A stretch of 64,000 nucleotides of DNA from Brevibacterium album DSM 18261 (GTDB taxonomy: Bacteria; Actinomycetota; Actinomycetes; Actinomycetales; Brevibacteriaceae). The notes beneath the pieces were generated by a model that was given only the letters and a program-made list of their open reading frames with translations, made no database searches and was not told the origin of the DNA. A program made the translations under genes and the position numbers. Below are positions 8,445-16,742 of the stretch, piece by piece (positions within the stretch are counted from its first letter, which is position 1; each line of letters opens with the position of its first letter). The stretch covers positions 62,001 through 126,000 of the forward strand of contig NZ_AUFJ01000012.1 of the NCBI RefSeq assembly GCF_000426445.1, read 5' to 3'.

Positions 8445-10616
8445 TCACCTCCGCGGACCCAGCTCCTCCGTGAAGCACTCCGCGAGGGTGGGATGGGCGA
8501 ATTCGAAGCCGGCATCCAGCAGTGCGGCGGGGACCGCGTGCTGACCGGCGAATGCGAGCTCATCCGCGCCCTCATCGCCCAGCAGCAGCGCCGGGCCGGC
8601 CTTCGGCACGGGCAGGACGGCGGGCCGGTGCAGATGGCGGCCCAGCTCCTCGGCCCACTCCCTCTGGCGGACGATGCCCGGAGCCACGGCGTTGACGGGG
8701 CCTGCGAGCGCGGCATCGGTGAGGGCGCGAGCATAGACGCGGACGAGGTCGTCGTGGCTGATCCAGGGGAACCACTGCTCGCCCGAGCCGAGGGGACCGC
8801 CCGCGGCCGCCAGGTAGAGGGGCAGCTGCATCCTCAGCAGGCCGCCCAGGCTGCTCATCACCAGACCCGTGCGGACGGACACTCTCCGCACTCCCAGGCC
8901 TTCGACGCGGGCGGCCTCGGCCTCCCAGTCCGCGCAGACCTCGGCGAGGAAGCCCTGACCCGGTGCGGCGTCCTCCGCGACGGGCTCGCGCCGATCCGCT
9001 CCGTACCAGCCGACCGCCGAGGCGCAGACGAACGCCTCGGGCCGTTCCTCTGCGGGCAGACCCGCGATCGTGTCGACCAGCAGGCGGGTCGAATCGATGC
9101 GTGAGGAGCGGATCTCCCGCTTCGCGGTCTCCGTGAGCCTGCCGCCGATGCTCCGGCCCGCGAGGTGCACCACGACGTCCGCCCAGATCAGATCCTCGCT
9201 CTGCACGAGTCCCAGGGAGGGCTCCCAGGTGGATTCGGTGAGGGGGAGGGCGTCGAAGGCGGGAGCGTCGGAGTGCTGTGGGGCACTCGATGCTCCGGTC
9301 CCGCCGTCCGTGCCCGAGGCTCCGGCCGGGCCGTCGTCGGTGTCATGGCCGCCGTCGTCGCCGCGGGCGTCCTCCCGGCCCAGTCCGGTGCGCGGAGGCC
9401 TGCGCACGAGGGCCCGCACACGGTGACCGCCGGCTGTGAGAAGCGCGCTCAGCTGGGTTCCGACGAGGCCCGAGGCGCCGGTGATCAGCACATTCAGCGT
9501 GCGGGTGCCGCCCGTGACGGGGGCGTCGATGCTGCGGAGGAACGCGAACTCCTGCTCCAGACGCCGGGTTCGGGCCGCGAAGGTCTGCTCCAGAGTGGTG
9601 CGGACGCGGTCCTCCACTCCGCCGCTCACCGACTGCGCGGTCCGGGAGAGCCCGGGGATGCGGGAGGCGAAGCGCTCGAGGCCGGCCGCGAGATCGGAGC
9701 CGAAGGCACGGGCGTCGAAGCTGCGAAGGTCGTCGAAGACATCGGTCCAATGAGCGCCACGGGAATCCCGCCCGGCGCCCGGACCCGTGCCGGGGGCGTC
9801 TGCCGCGCCCGGGCTGCCGGCGGAATCAGAGCCCGCAGGACGCTTCCCATAGGTGCGGGGGACGTCGAGGACTGTGACCTCGGTGTCGTCGGTCGCGGAT
9901 CCGTCGCTCGCAGATGCATCCGCAGGTGCGCCTGAGGCCCGGTCCTCCGCACCCGCACTGCCGCGGAGGGAGAAGTCGAGGGTGTCCTCGATCTCCGTGC
10001 GCTGTATTGCGTCGTTCCCGTCTCCGAGCGTGCCGTCCGGGCTGTCAGCAGGCGCGGGGGCGTCGGCAACCCCGGCGGGGGTGTCCGCAATCCCGGCGGT
10101 GCCGTCAGCAGCTCCGGCGGTGTCGTCTGCAATCCTGGCGGTGCCAGCAATCCCGGCGGTGCCCTCCGTGGCCGGGACGGCGCGGAACACGTGACGGTGC
10201 TCGAAGGCGGAGAAGGGGCTCAGTGCGGAAGGGACCATGCGGTCGCCGAACCCGGCCTCGGCGCCCGCGGAGGCGTGTGCCCGGGACCGGTCCTGCGCCT
10301 CGGCGGGTCGAGTGACGGCGGAGTCTCCGTGGCCGGCAGCAGTCTGCCCGTCGGACGGTGCCGCGGACTGTGCGAAGGGCGGGAGGCCCGGCAGTGCGAA
10401 GTGCTCCGCTGTCCAGGGCACCCGCACCGCGCCCGAGGTGCCGGGAGCGCTGATCCGCATCTCGGCGCGGCTGCCCGGGCGGGTGGGATCGCCCTCCCGC
10501 ACGACCTCCTGCGCCCAGTGCGGGGAGAGGCGGGTGAGCGCGCCGGGCAGACTGTGCCAGCGCACCACCTGGTCGAGGGGAGCGTCGATGGTCTCACGGT
10601 TGTGGAAGCGGGCCAT
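8445..10616 (-). CDS. TIGR01777-type epimerase with N-terminal SRPBCC domain
   Basis: A 723-residue protein with three parts. Residues 1 to about 110 plus a later short segment match the START/SRPBCC-like domain found before some TIGR01777 proteins (MARFHNRETIDAPLDQVVRW). About residues 330-480 bear the NAD(P)-binding start LNVLITGASGLVGTQL. The C-terminal part contains VVHLAGRSIGG, ASAVGWYG, RTGLVMSSLGG, FPWISHDDLV and a DUF1731-like tail ending HPTLAECF. Between them are long Ala/Gly/Asp-rich inserts, one with near-tandem repeats (10060-10175), making the protein far longer than the usual 300-480 residues. The ATG at 10616 has GGAGG 6 nt upstream. The substrate is unknown. It lies among the selenium genes but no link is evident. 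Confidence 0.85.
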   Translation of the reverse strand: MARFHNRETIDAPLDQVVRWHSLPGALTRLSPHWAQEVVREGDPTRPGSRAEMRISAPGTSGAVRVPWTAEHFALPGLPPFAQSAAPSDGQTAAGHGDSAVTRPAEAQDRSRAHASAGAEAGFGDRMVPSALSPFSAFEHRHVFRAVPATEGTAGIAGTARIADDTAGAADGTAGIADTPAGVADAPAPADSPDGTLGDGNDAIQRTEIEDTLDFSLRGSAGAEDRASGAPADASASDGSATDDTEVTVLDVPRTYGKRPAGSDSAGSPGAADAPGTGPGAGRDSRGAHWTDVFDDLRSFDARAFGSDLAAGLERFASRIPGLSRTAQSVSGGVEDRVRTTLEQTFAARTRRLEQEFAFLRSIDAPVTGGTRTLNVLITGASGLVGTQLSALLTAGGHRVRALVRRPPRTGLGREDARGDDGGHDTDDGPAGASGTDGGTGASSAPQHSDAPAFDALPLTESTWEPSLGLVQSEDLIWADVVVHLAGRSIGGRLTETAKREIRSSRIDSTRLLVDTIAGLPAEERPEAFVCASAVGWYGADRREPVAEDAAPGQGFLAEVCADWEAEAARVEGLGVRRVSVRTGLVMSSLGGLLRMQLPLYLAAAGGPLGSGEQWFPWISHDDLVRVYARALTDAALAGPVNAVAPGIVRQREWAEELGRHLHRPAVLPVPKAGPALLLGDEGADELAFAGQHAVPAALLDAGFEFAHPTLAECFTEELGPRR

Positions 10617-10775
10617 GTGTGCCTCCGGGGAATCGGTGTCGGACGGACCGGGACTCCTGCTGGGTGGTGCTCCGCTCACACTATTCGCCCGTCCTGTGAG
10701 GTGTCTGCTCCGAGAAGGCTGCTCCGTGGGGGGCACTGGGCTTGTGAGAGCTGAGCCTGTGAGGGCTGAGCCGTG

Positions 10776-10804
10776 TTCCCCACCCGCATCGTTGCTGGTA
10801 GATT
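10776..10804 (+). promoter_or_regulatory. Candidate tRNA-Sec promoter
   Basis: TAGATT at 10799-10804 is a good -10 and ends 7 nt before the mature 5' G of tRNA-Sec. TTCCCC at 10776-10781, 17 nt upstream, is a weak -35. A 15-bp imperfect tandem repeat (10741-10770) lies just upstream. Confidence 0.5.
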
Positions 10805-10811
10805 CTGCCGC

Positions 10812-10906
10812 GGAGGCGTCCGGGTCCTGGTGGGCCCCCCGGTCTTCAAAACCGGTGAAGCCCAGCATCTGGGCTTGGCGGGTTCGATTCCCGTCCGCCT
10901 CCGCCA
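10812..10906 (+). tRNA. selC: tRNA-Sec (UCA)
   Basis: This 95-nt tRNA has the special features of selenocysteine tRNA. The acceptor strand GGAGGCG pairs with CGCCTCC before discriminator G, and CCA is encoded. The D stem is 6 bp (GGGTCC with GGGCCC) with the 4-nt loop TGGT. The anticodon stem CCGGT/ACCGG holds loop CTTCAAA with anticodon TCA at 10846-10848. The long variable arm is AAGCCCA/TGGGCTT with a 5-nt loop, and the T loop is TTCGATT. It decodes UGA with SelB. It lies 196 nt upstream of selA, separated by a strong hairpin. Confidence 0.97.
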
Positions 10907-10921
10907 CCAGCTGTGCAGGGC

Positions 10922-10984
10922 CGCGAAGTGAGCGCTTTCTGCTGATCCGAAGAGGTCAGAACGGCAGAAAGCGCTCACTTCGCG
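10922..10984 (+). terminator. 21-bp perfect hairpin after tRNA-Sec
   Basis: Perfect 21-bp arms (10922-10942 and 10964-10984) with core GAAGTGAGCGCTTTCTGC and a 21-nt loop. It sits 15 nt after the tRNA CCA and before selA, so it probably ends the tRNA transcript. It shares the TTCTG core with the hairpins at 28407, 29571 and 53886. Confidence 0.65.
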
Positions 10985-11102
10985 TCTGGATGGCAGAGTG
11001 TGCTCACCGGGTCATGCAGTGCGCGGGAGCACCTGCGCCGCCGTCCCGCCCGAGCACACTGCCCTCCCGTCCCATCGCCGCCCCGTCCGCGCAGGAGGAA
11101 CC

Positions 11103-12551
11103 ATGGATCCCCGCCGCCGCATCCCGCGCACCGATGCGCTGCTCGCACGTCCCCGCGTGGCCGCGGCCGCGGAGGCGCTGGGGGCGGGCGTGGTGAAGGG
11201 CCTCGTCCGCGCCGTGCAGGATCGCGCCCGCAGTGGTGAGATCGCGCCCGAGGCCGTCGAGGCGGAGCTCCTCACCGCGCTGGACGCCCGGCGGCCGGCC
11301 TCGCTCACGCCCGTCATCAATGCCACCGGCGTCATCGTGCACACCAATCTGGGCCGCGCGTCGCTGTCCGAGGCCGCCCGCGCCGCCGTCGCGGAGGCCT
11401 CCGGGTACACGGACCTCGAGTTCGACCTCGCCACGGGCAAGCGCGGACGCCGGGGGACGGGCGTGCGCGCCGCGCTCCTCGAGGCGTGCCCCGAGGCTGA
11501 GGACGCACTCGTCGTCAACAACGGCGCCGCGGCGCTCCTGCTCGCGGTCACCGCCCTCGCGGGCCGGGCCGCAGACACCCGTTTCTCCGCGCAGACGCCC
11601 AGGGCCACTCCGCCGTACGGCTCACCCGCCCCGCGCTCGCACGGTTCGCCCAGTCCCCGTTCCGAACCGAGCGAGGTCCTCCTCTCGCGGGGGGAGTTCG
11701 TGGAGATCGGCGCGGGCTTCCGGCTGAGCGACCTCATGGAGTCCGCCGGCGCCCGGCTGCGCGAGGTGGGCACCACCAACCGCACGCACGTGGACGACTA
11801 CGCCCGCGCCCTGAGCCCTGCCACCGGCTGCGTCCTCAAGGTCCACACCTCGAACTTCCGCGTGGAGGGCTTCACCGCCGAGGCCGATCTCGCCGAGCTC
11901 AGCGCGCTCGCCCACGCGCACGGCGTCCCCCTCGTGGTGGATCTGGGCAGCGGGCTGCTCGAGCCCGAAGCCGTGCTGCCCGGTGAACCCGATGCCGCAA
12001 CGGCCCTGGCCGCCGGTGCGGACCTCGTGATCGCCTCGGGCGACAAGCTCCTGGGCGGTCCCCAGGCGGGCATTCTGCTCGGCCGCGCCGAGGTGGTCGC
12101 CGCCCTCGGCCGGCACCCTCTGGCCCGCGCGCTGCGGGCCGACAAACTCGCGCTCGCCGCCCTCGAAGCCACCGTCACCGCAGGTGAAGCTCCTGTCACC
12201 CGGGCTCTGCGCGCGGATCCCGAACTCCTCCGCGAGCGGACCCTGGCGCTGGCGCGGGAGCTCGCCGCCGCGGTGCCCGCAGCGCCCCAGCAGTCCTCCA
12301 TCGTCGTCCCCCATGACGGCCGGGTGGGCGGCGGAGGCGGCACCGGAGTGCCGCTGCCGGGCTGGGCGCTGGCCCTGCCCGAGGCCGTCGCCGGTCCTCT
12401 GCGCACCGGCACCCCCGCAGTGGTCGGCCGCATGCACGAGGGCAGGTGCCTCATCGACCTCCGCTGCGTCCCGGAATCGCAGGACGGCGAACTGCTCCGC
12501 GCACTCATCGCGGCCCTCGACGCGACGGGCTCCGCAGGAGGTCTGCGATGA
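11103..12551 (+). CDS. selA: L-seryl-tRNA(Sec) selenium transferase
   Basis: SelA converts Ser-tRNA(Sec) to Sec-tRNA(Sec) using selenophosphate and PLP, working as a large ring oligomer. Family segments in this 482-residue protein are PVINATGVIVHTNLGRASLSE, VVNNGAAALLLA, LSRGEFVEIGAGFRLSD, EVGTTNRTH, KVHTSNFRVEGF, LVVDLGSGLL and ASGDKLLGGPQAG, where K315 is the PLP lysine. About 35 residues of Pro/Ser/Arg-rich sequence (residues about 156-190) are inserted before the SRGE strand. The ATG at 11103 has AGGAGG 5 nt upstream. Its stop overlaps the selB start (ATGA at 12548), indicating coupled translation. Confidence 0.97.
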   Translation: MDPRRRIPRTDALLARPRVAAAAEALGAGVVKGLVRAVQDRARSGEIAPEAVEAELLTALDARRPASLTPVINATGVIVHTNLGRASLSEAARAAVAEASGYTDLEFDLATGKRGRRGTGVRAALLEACPEAEDALVVNNGAAALLLAVTALAGRAADTRFSAQTPRATPPYGSPAPRSHGSPSPRSEPSEVLLSRGEFVEIGAGFRLSDLMESAGARLREVGTTNRTHVDDYARALSPATGCVLKVHTSNFRVEGFTAEADLAELSALAHAHGVPLVVDLGSGLLEPEAVLPGEPDAATALAAGADLVIASGDKLLGGPQAGILLGRAEVVAALGRHPLARALRADKLALAALEATVTAGEAPVTRALRADPELLRERTLALARELAAAVPAAPQQSSIVVPHDGRVGGGGGTGVPLPGWALALPEAVAGPLRTGTPAVVGRMHEGRCLIDLRCVPESQDGELLRALIAALDATGSAGGLR

Positions 12552-14620
12552 CCCCGGGCACGGCTGCGGGCCGCACCGCCCCGCGCACGCCCGCCTCCCA
12601 CGTCATCGCCACGGCGGGACACGTGGACCACGGCAAGTCCACGCTGGTGCGAGCGCTCACCGGCATCGAGCCCGACCGCTGGGACGAGGAGAAGCGCCGC
12701 GGGCTCACCATCGACCTCGGCTTCGCCTGGACGACGCTGCCCTCCGGCCGGGAGATCAGCTTCGTGGACGTGCCGGGCCACGAGCGGTTCCTCGGCAACA
12801 TGCTCGCGGGGCTGGGGCCTGCCCCCGTCGTCCTCTTCGTCATCGCGGCGGACGAGGGGTGGATGCCGCAGTCCTCGGACCATCGTGACGCCGTCGCCGC
12901 GCTCGGCATCCAGCACGGCCTCATCGTCGTCACCCGCACGGATGCCGCGCCCGAGGCCGTACCGGCAGTCGTCGAGCGCGCACGTGCGGAGTTCGCCGGC
13001 ACCGGCCTGGCTCACGCCCCTGCAGTGGCCGTCTCCGCGCTGGCGAACGAGGCGCAGCAGGACCCAGCACAGCGAGACACCGCAGCACAGGACACAGCGC
13101 AGCCTGAAGCGGGACGGATCAGCTTCGGCCTGGCCGCGCTGCGGGAGCAGCTCGATGCCGTTCTCGCTGACATGCCGGTGCCGGACCCCGGCGCGAGAGT
13201 GCGCCTCTGGGCAGACCGTGCGTTCTCCGTCGCCGGATCCGGCACCGTCGTCACCGGCACCCTCGACCAGGGCTCGCTGCGCGTGGGAGGGGAGCTTGAG
13301 CTGGCCTCGGCTGCGCAGGCGCGCACCGGCGGGGCAGGCACGGGGAGTTCCGGCAGGACAGGCGGCGCGGCGAGCGGCGGCGCGGGCGGACGCGACGGCG
13401 CGGGAGCCGGGCCGCGCGTGGGCATCCGCGGACTGCAGACCCACAACGACGGCGTCGAGGCGCTGCGACCGGTCACCCGGGCGGCCGTCAACCTCCGCGG
13501 GGTCGCCGCCGAGGACGTCCACCGGGGGGACGCGCTCGTGACTCCCGGTGCCTGGGTGCTCGCTGAGACGGTCGACGTCCGCCGGCGCACCGGCGAGGCG
13601 CTCGATGCCGCACCGCTGCACCTCACCGTCCACCTGGGGACCGCCGCGGTGCAGGCCCGGCTGCGGCCGTTCGATGCAGAGCACGGCCGTCTCGTCCTCG
13701 ACCGTCCGCTGCCGTTGGCGGTGGGTGACCGCATGCTGCTGCGCTCCACGGGAGAGCGGTCGGTGCTGGGCGGGGTCGACGTCCTCGACGTGGATCCGCC
13801 CGAGCTGCACAGGCGCGGGGCGGCGCGAAGGCGTGCGGCTCAGCTGGCACGGCTGGATCCGGCCGGCGACGTCGCCGTGGAGGTCCGCCGCCGAGGCGCC
13901 GTCGACGAACCCGTGCTCCTCGCCATGGGCATCGAAGTGCCGGAGGAGCTGCCGGCCGGGATCGTGCGACTGGGCGAGGCGCTGCTCGCGGACGAGGCCC
14001 GAATCCGCACGTGGGCGCAGATGCTCATCGAGGTGGTCGAACGGGAGCATGCGAAGGATGCGCTGAGCCGCGGCGTGACCGGGAAGGCGGCGGCGGATGC
14101 GCTCGACCTGCCGGACCTCGGCGCCGCGCGGTCCCTCCTCTTGGGGGCCGTGGTGCGCGCGGCGGACCTGGCGGTGACGGAGGGGCGGATCCGCGCGCGC
14201 GGTGCTGCCGCGGGTCTGGGAGCCGCTGAGGGCGCCATGCAGAAGCTCGAGGCCGGGTGGCGGCAGCGTCCGTTCCACGCGCCCGAGGCCCACGAGCTGC
14301 GTGCGCTGGGGCTCGGAACCCGGGAGCTCGCAGCGGCGGAGCAGCGGGGCAGGCTCCTGCGTCTGGGGGGACCGGCCGGTCGCGGTGGGGCCGGGACGAG
14401 CGGCGGAACCGCGAAGGAGGGCGAGGGCATCGTGCTCGGGCCCACCGCTCCTGCGCAGGCGATGCGGCTGCTCGCAGGTCTGGAGCAGCCCTTCACCACC
14501 TCGCAGGCCAGGCAGGCGCTCGACACCACACGGCGGACGGTGATCCCGCTGCTCGAACACCTGGACGCGCGGGGCTGGACCCGCCGCCTGGACGCCGGCC
14601 ACCGTGAGGTGGTGCGCTAG
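12548..14620 (+). CDS. selB: Selenocysteine-specific elongation factor SelB
   Basis: SelB is the GTPase that brings Sec-tRNA to UGA codons followed by a SECIS hairpin. This 690-residue protein starts with an EF-Tu-like G domain: GHVDHGKS (residues 24-31), GLTIDLGF switch I and DVPGHE (about 74-79). The G4 motif reads TRTD (about 129-132) rather than NKxD. Domains II and III follow (DRAFSVAGSGTVVTGTL, RLVLDRPLPLAVGDR). The C-terminal third contains the winged-helix region that would bind SECIS RNA, ending in a TSQARQALDTTRRTVIPLLEHLD helix-turn-helix. Two low-complexity inserts (about residues 175-190 and 255-292) are atypical. It is coupled to selA. Confidence 0.96.
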   Translation: MTPGTAAGRTAPRTPASHVIATAGHVDHGKSTLVRALTGIEPDRWDEEKRRGLTIDLGFAWTTLPSGREISFVDVPGHERFLGNMLAGLGPAPVVLFVIAADEGWMPQSSDHRDAVAALGIQHGLIVVTRTDAAPEAVPAVVERARAEFAGTGLAHAPAVAVSALANEAQQDPAQRDTAAQDTAQPEAGRISFGLAALREQLDAVLADMPVPDPGARVRLWADRAFSVAGSGTVVTGTLDQGSLRVGGELELASAAQARTGGAGTGSSGRTGGAASGGAGGRDGAGAGPRVGIRGLQTHNDGVEALRPVTRAAVNLRGVAAEDVHRGDALVTPGAWVLAETVDVRRRTGEALDAAPLHLTVHLGTAAVQARLRPFDAEHGRLVLDRPLPLAVGDRMLLRSTGERSVLGGVDVLDVDPPELHRRGAARRRAAQLARLDPAGDVAVEVRRRGAVDEPVLLAMGIEVPEELPAGIVRLGEALLADEARIRTWAQMLIEVVEREHAKDALSRGVTGKAAADALDLPDLGAARSLLLGAVVRAADLAVTEGRIRARGAAAGLGAAEGAMQKLEAGWRQRPFHAPEAHELRALGLGTRELAAAEQRGRLLRLGGPAGRGGAGTSGGTAKEGEGIVLGPTAPAQAMRLLAGLEQPFTTSQARQALDTTRRTVIPLLEHLDARGWTRRLDAGHREVVR

Positions 14621-14727
14621 GACTGAGCCCCGGAGCGGCGGGGCACCTTCGGCGGCCGGTTCAGCTTGCACGGTCGGTTCGGTGTGCATGGCGAGGCACA
14701 GCCTGTCCTTGCGGATGCCGCGCATCG

Positions 14728-14733
14728 TAGAGT
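14728..14733 (+). promoter_or_regulatory. Candidate -10 (TAGAGT) for a leaderless transcript
   Basis: TAGAGT ends 6 nt before the ATG at 14740, and there is no Shine-Dalgarno sequence in the intervening bases, consistent with transcription starting at the start codon. Confidence 0.4.
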
Positions 14734-14739
14734 TCGCGT

Positions 14740-15717
14740 ATGAGCTACGCGCCGCAGGGGAATCCGTCCTACGAGGAGGCCCGCCGGGGTCCTCTCCCCC
14801 CGATGCAGCGGCCGGGGATGCCTGCGCCGTACGGCCGAGCCGCATACGCGGCCGGGCCGTCACAACGAGGTCGTACAGGCGTCGCCGTGGGGCTCTTCTA
14901 CGCGACGTTCCTGCTGAGCCTGCTGGTGGTCGTCTTCCAGCAGTTCTTCGCGCTGCGGCTGATGGCGCCGTCCTCACCGGAGACCTTCGGGCTCCTGATG
15001 ATCTTCGTGCAGGTGAGCGCTGCCGCGGTCCATCTGGCGCTCACCCTCACCGCGGTCTGGCTGCTGCCCGCGGCCTCAGGGGGCGGGGGCGCTCACAGGC
15101 GCCGGCAGTGGATTGCCACCGCGATGATCGTCGGCGGCAGCGCGGTGCGCCTGGTGTACGGGACCGTCGGTACGAGCCTGGTGATGTCCCTCGTCTCCAC
15201 CGTGGAGGTCGAGATCCTCATGGCGATCAGCAGCTCGCTCGCTGTGCTCGTCGACTTCGCCGTCACGGCTCTGCTGCTGGCCGCGTGGCTGCTCGTCCGG
15301 AACCGCACACGCGGGGGATACATCCTCATGGGGGCCGGGCTCGTGTTCTTCCTCCTCGTGAGGATCGTGGTGATATGGACGACGGGATCGCCGGCCGAGA
15401 GCCCAGCCCTGCAGTGGGTCGGCCGTGGGCTGGCGCTCGTCCTCCCCCTGTTCACCGCCGGGCTCCTGGCGCTGAGCGAGCTGCTGGGCAGGCGCCGTCA
15501 GGAGGGGCCCACGGCGCCGGGCTTCCCTGCGCCGGGGCAGAGTACGATGCCGGGACAGGTTCTGACGCAGACACAGGCCCCAGCACCGGCGCAGGGCGCG
15601 GGGCATCGGCCGGCACCGGCCAGCGGGCAGGGGCCGACGGGCCGGACCGGGCCGCCCTCATCCGGTCCTGGCGGCACACCGAACCCGAACTGGGCCGACC
15701 CGACCTGGCGGCCGTGA
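14740..15717 (+). CDS. Multi-pass membrane protein, unknown function
   Basis: A 325-residue protein with a Pro/Gly-rich cytoplasmic N-terminus (about 45 residues) and about six hydrophobic segments between residues 49 and 250 (for example GVAVGLFYATFLLSLLVVVF and ILMGAGLVFFLLVRIVVIW). The C-terminal 75 residues are low-complexity and rich in Pro, Gln and Gly. I do not recognise the family. The ATG at 14740 is chosen because the Pro-rich N-terminus follows it directly and a -10 box precedes it. It lies 119 nt after selB on the same strand; no functional link to selenium is visible. Confidence 0.75.
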   Translation: MSYAPQGNPSYEEARRGPLPPMQRPGMPAPYGRAAYAAGPSQRGRTGVAVGLFYATFLLSLLVVVFQQFFALRLMAPSSPETFGLLMIFVQVSAAAVHLALTLTAVWLLPAASGGGGAHRRRQWIATAMIVGGSAVRLVYGTVGTSLVMSLVSTVEVEILMAISSSLAVLVDFAVTALLLAAWLLVRNRTRGGYILMGAGLVFFLLVRIVVIWTTGSPAESPALQWVGRGLALVLPLFTAGLLALSELLGRRRQEGPTAPGFPAPGQSTMPGQVLTQTQAPAPAQGAGHRPAPASGQGPTGRTGPPSSGPGGTPNPNWADPTWRP

Positions 15718-15840
15718 ACCGCAGAGACGCAGCGGCGGGAGCGCCTCGCGGCTGACCGGGCCCCGCAGCCGATCGGACCCCGCAGAGGTCGGCTGCTCGA
15801 AGCGCCGTCCTGGGCATGCTGCCCCTCACTCGCCGCCCGC

Positions 15841-16671
15841 TCACCCGCCGCTGCCGGCGAGGAACCCGCGGAGCAGAGCCGCGGATCCGTGCGCGTGCGC
15901 CCGCGCCTGAGCAGCTGCCCCGTCCGCGTCACCGTGCAGGATCGCCTCGACCAGCTGCGTGTGCTGTTCGTTCGCGTGCGCGATGTTCGCGCTCATCATG
16001 GGGATGCGGTCGAGCAGCGCGTTCACCCGTGCTCGGTTCTCGGCGAGGGCCGCCGTCAGGCTCGGGATCCCGGCGAGTTCGCTGATCGCGAGATGCAATC
16101 GCGAGTCATAGGCTCTGTATTGATCCATTGGCGCATTCGAGCATGAGTGGAGAAGCTCGGCGACGCGCCGTCGGTCCTCCGCGCTGAGCGTGGCCTGCGC
16201 GGCCAGCCGCGCTGCCTCGGGCTCCAGCAGTTCGCGGAACCGCAGGACGTCCTCCAGCTCCGCTGCCGGCACCGGGTCGTCGCGGGAGCCGTGCTCGGCA
16301 GGCAGGCGGAGCACTTCGGTGCCGCCGTAGCGGCCCCGCGTGACCCGGACGATCCCGGCATCGCGCAGCTCGTTCAGCGCGGTGCGCAGCGTCGCGCGGG
16401 AGACGCCGAGCTCCGCTGCCAGCTCGCGCTCCGGAGGCAGCTTGTCGCCCACGAGGTACGTGCCCAGCCCCAGCTCGCGCAGCAGTCTGGCCAGCGTGTC
16501 CTCGAAGGCGTTCCCAGCTCCGCCCTCGCGCACGGGCGCCCCGTCCTCGGGCTCGGGCGCACCAGCTTCACGCGGGGGTTCCCCGCCCTCGGGCCCGGGT
16601 TCCCCAGCCTCGCGTGCGGTGCCGCCGCGCCCGGTTTCGGCGGATCTGCTCTCCACCCCTTGACCCTCCAT
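15841..16671 (-). CDS. GntR-family regulator of the amine operon (FCD type)
   Basis: About 276 residues. After a 55-residue Gly/Glu/Pro-rich N-terminal extension comes the winged helix with KLPPERELAAELGVSRATLRTALNEL and VTRGRYGGTEV. An FCD-like helical domain follows (YDSRLHLAISELAGIPSL, NEQHTQLVEAILHGD). The start is placed at the ATG 16671 rather than at 16719, because the longer version would run through the inverted repeat at 16698-16721 that looks like its operator. It is divergent from the permease operon and is the obvious candidate regulator of it. The inducer is unknown. Confidence 0.85.
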   Translation of the reverse strand: MEGQGVESRSAETGRGGTAREAGEPGPEGGEPPREAGAPEPEDGAPVREGGAGNAFEDTLARLLRELGLGTYLVGDKLPPERELAAELGVSRATLRTALNELRDAGIVRVTRGRYGGTEVLRLPAEHGSRDDPVPAAELEDVLRFRELLEPEAARLAAQATLSAEDRRRVAELLHSCSNAPMDQYRAYDSRLHLAISELAGIPSLTAALAENRARVNALLDRIPMMSANIAHANEQHTQLVEAILHGDADGAAAQARAHAHGSAALLRGFLAGSGG

Positions 16672-16697
16672 GTGCGCCAGGTTACATTTGCGATACT

Positions 16698-16721
16698 CAA
16701 TGGTCCATTCTGGCACCATTG
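16698..16721. promoter_or_regulatory. Inverted-repeat operator candidate, GntR/permease intergenic
   Basis: CAATGGT (16698-16704) and ACCATTG (16715-16721) are perfect 7-bp arms with 10 nt between them. The repeat is centred in the 71-nt divergent interval, upstream of the permease ribosome-binding site GGAGGAGC. The inner TGGT/ACCA half-sites resemble those used by FCD-type GntR proteins. Confidence 0.55.
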
Positions 16722-16742
16722 ACTGAGCGTGGAGGAGCTCTC

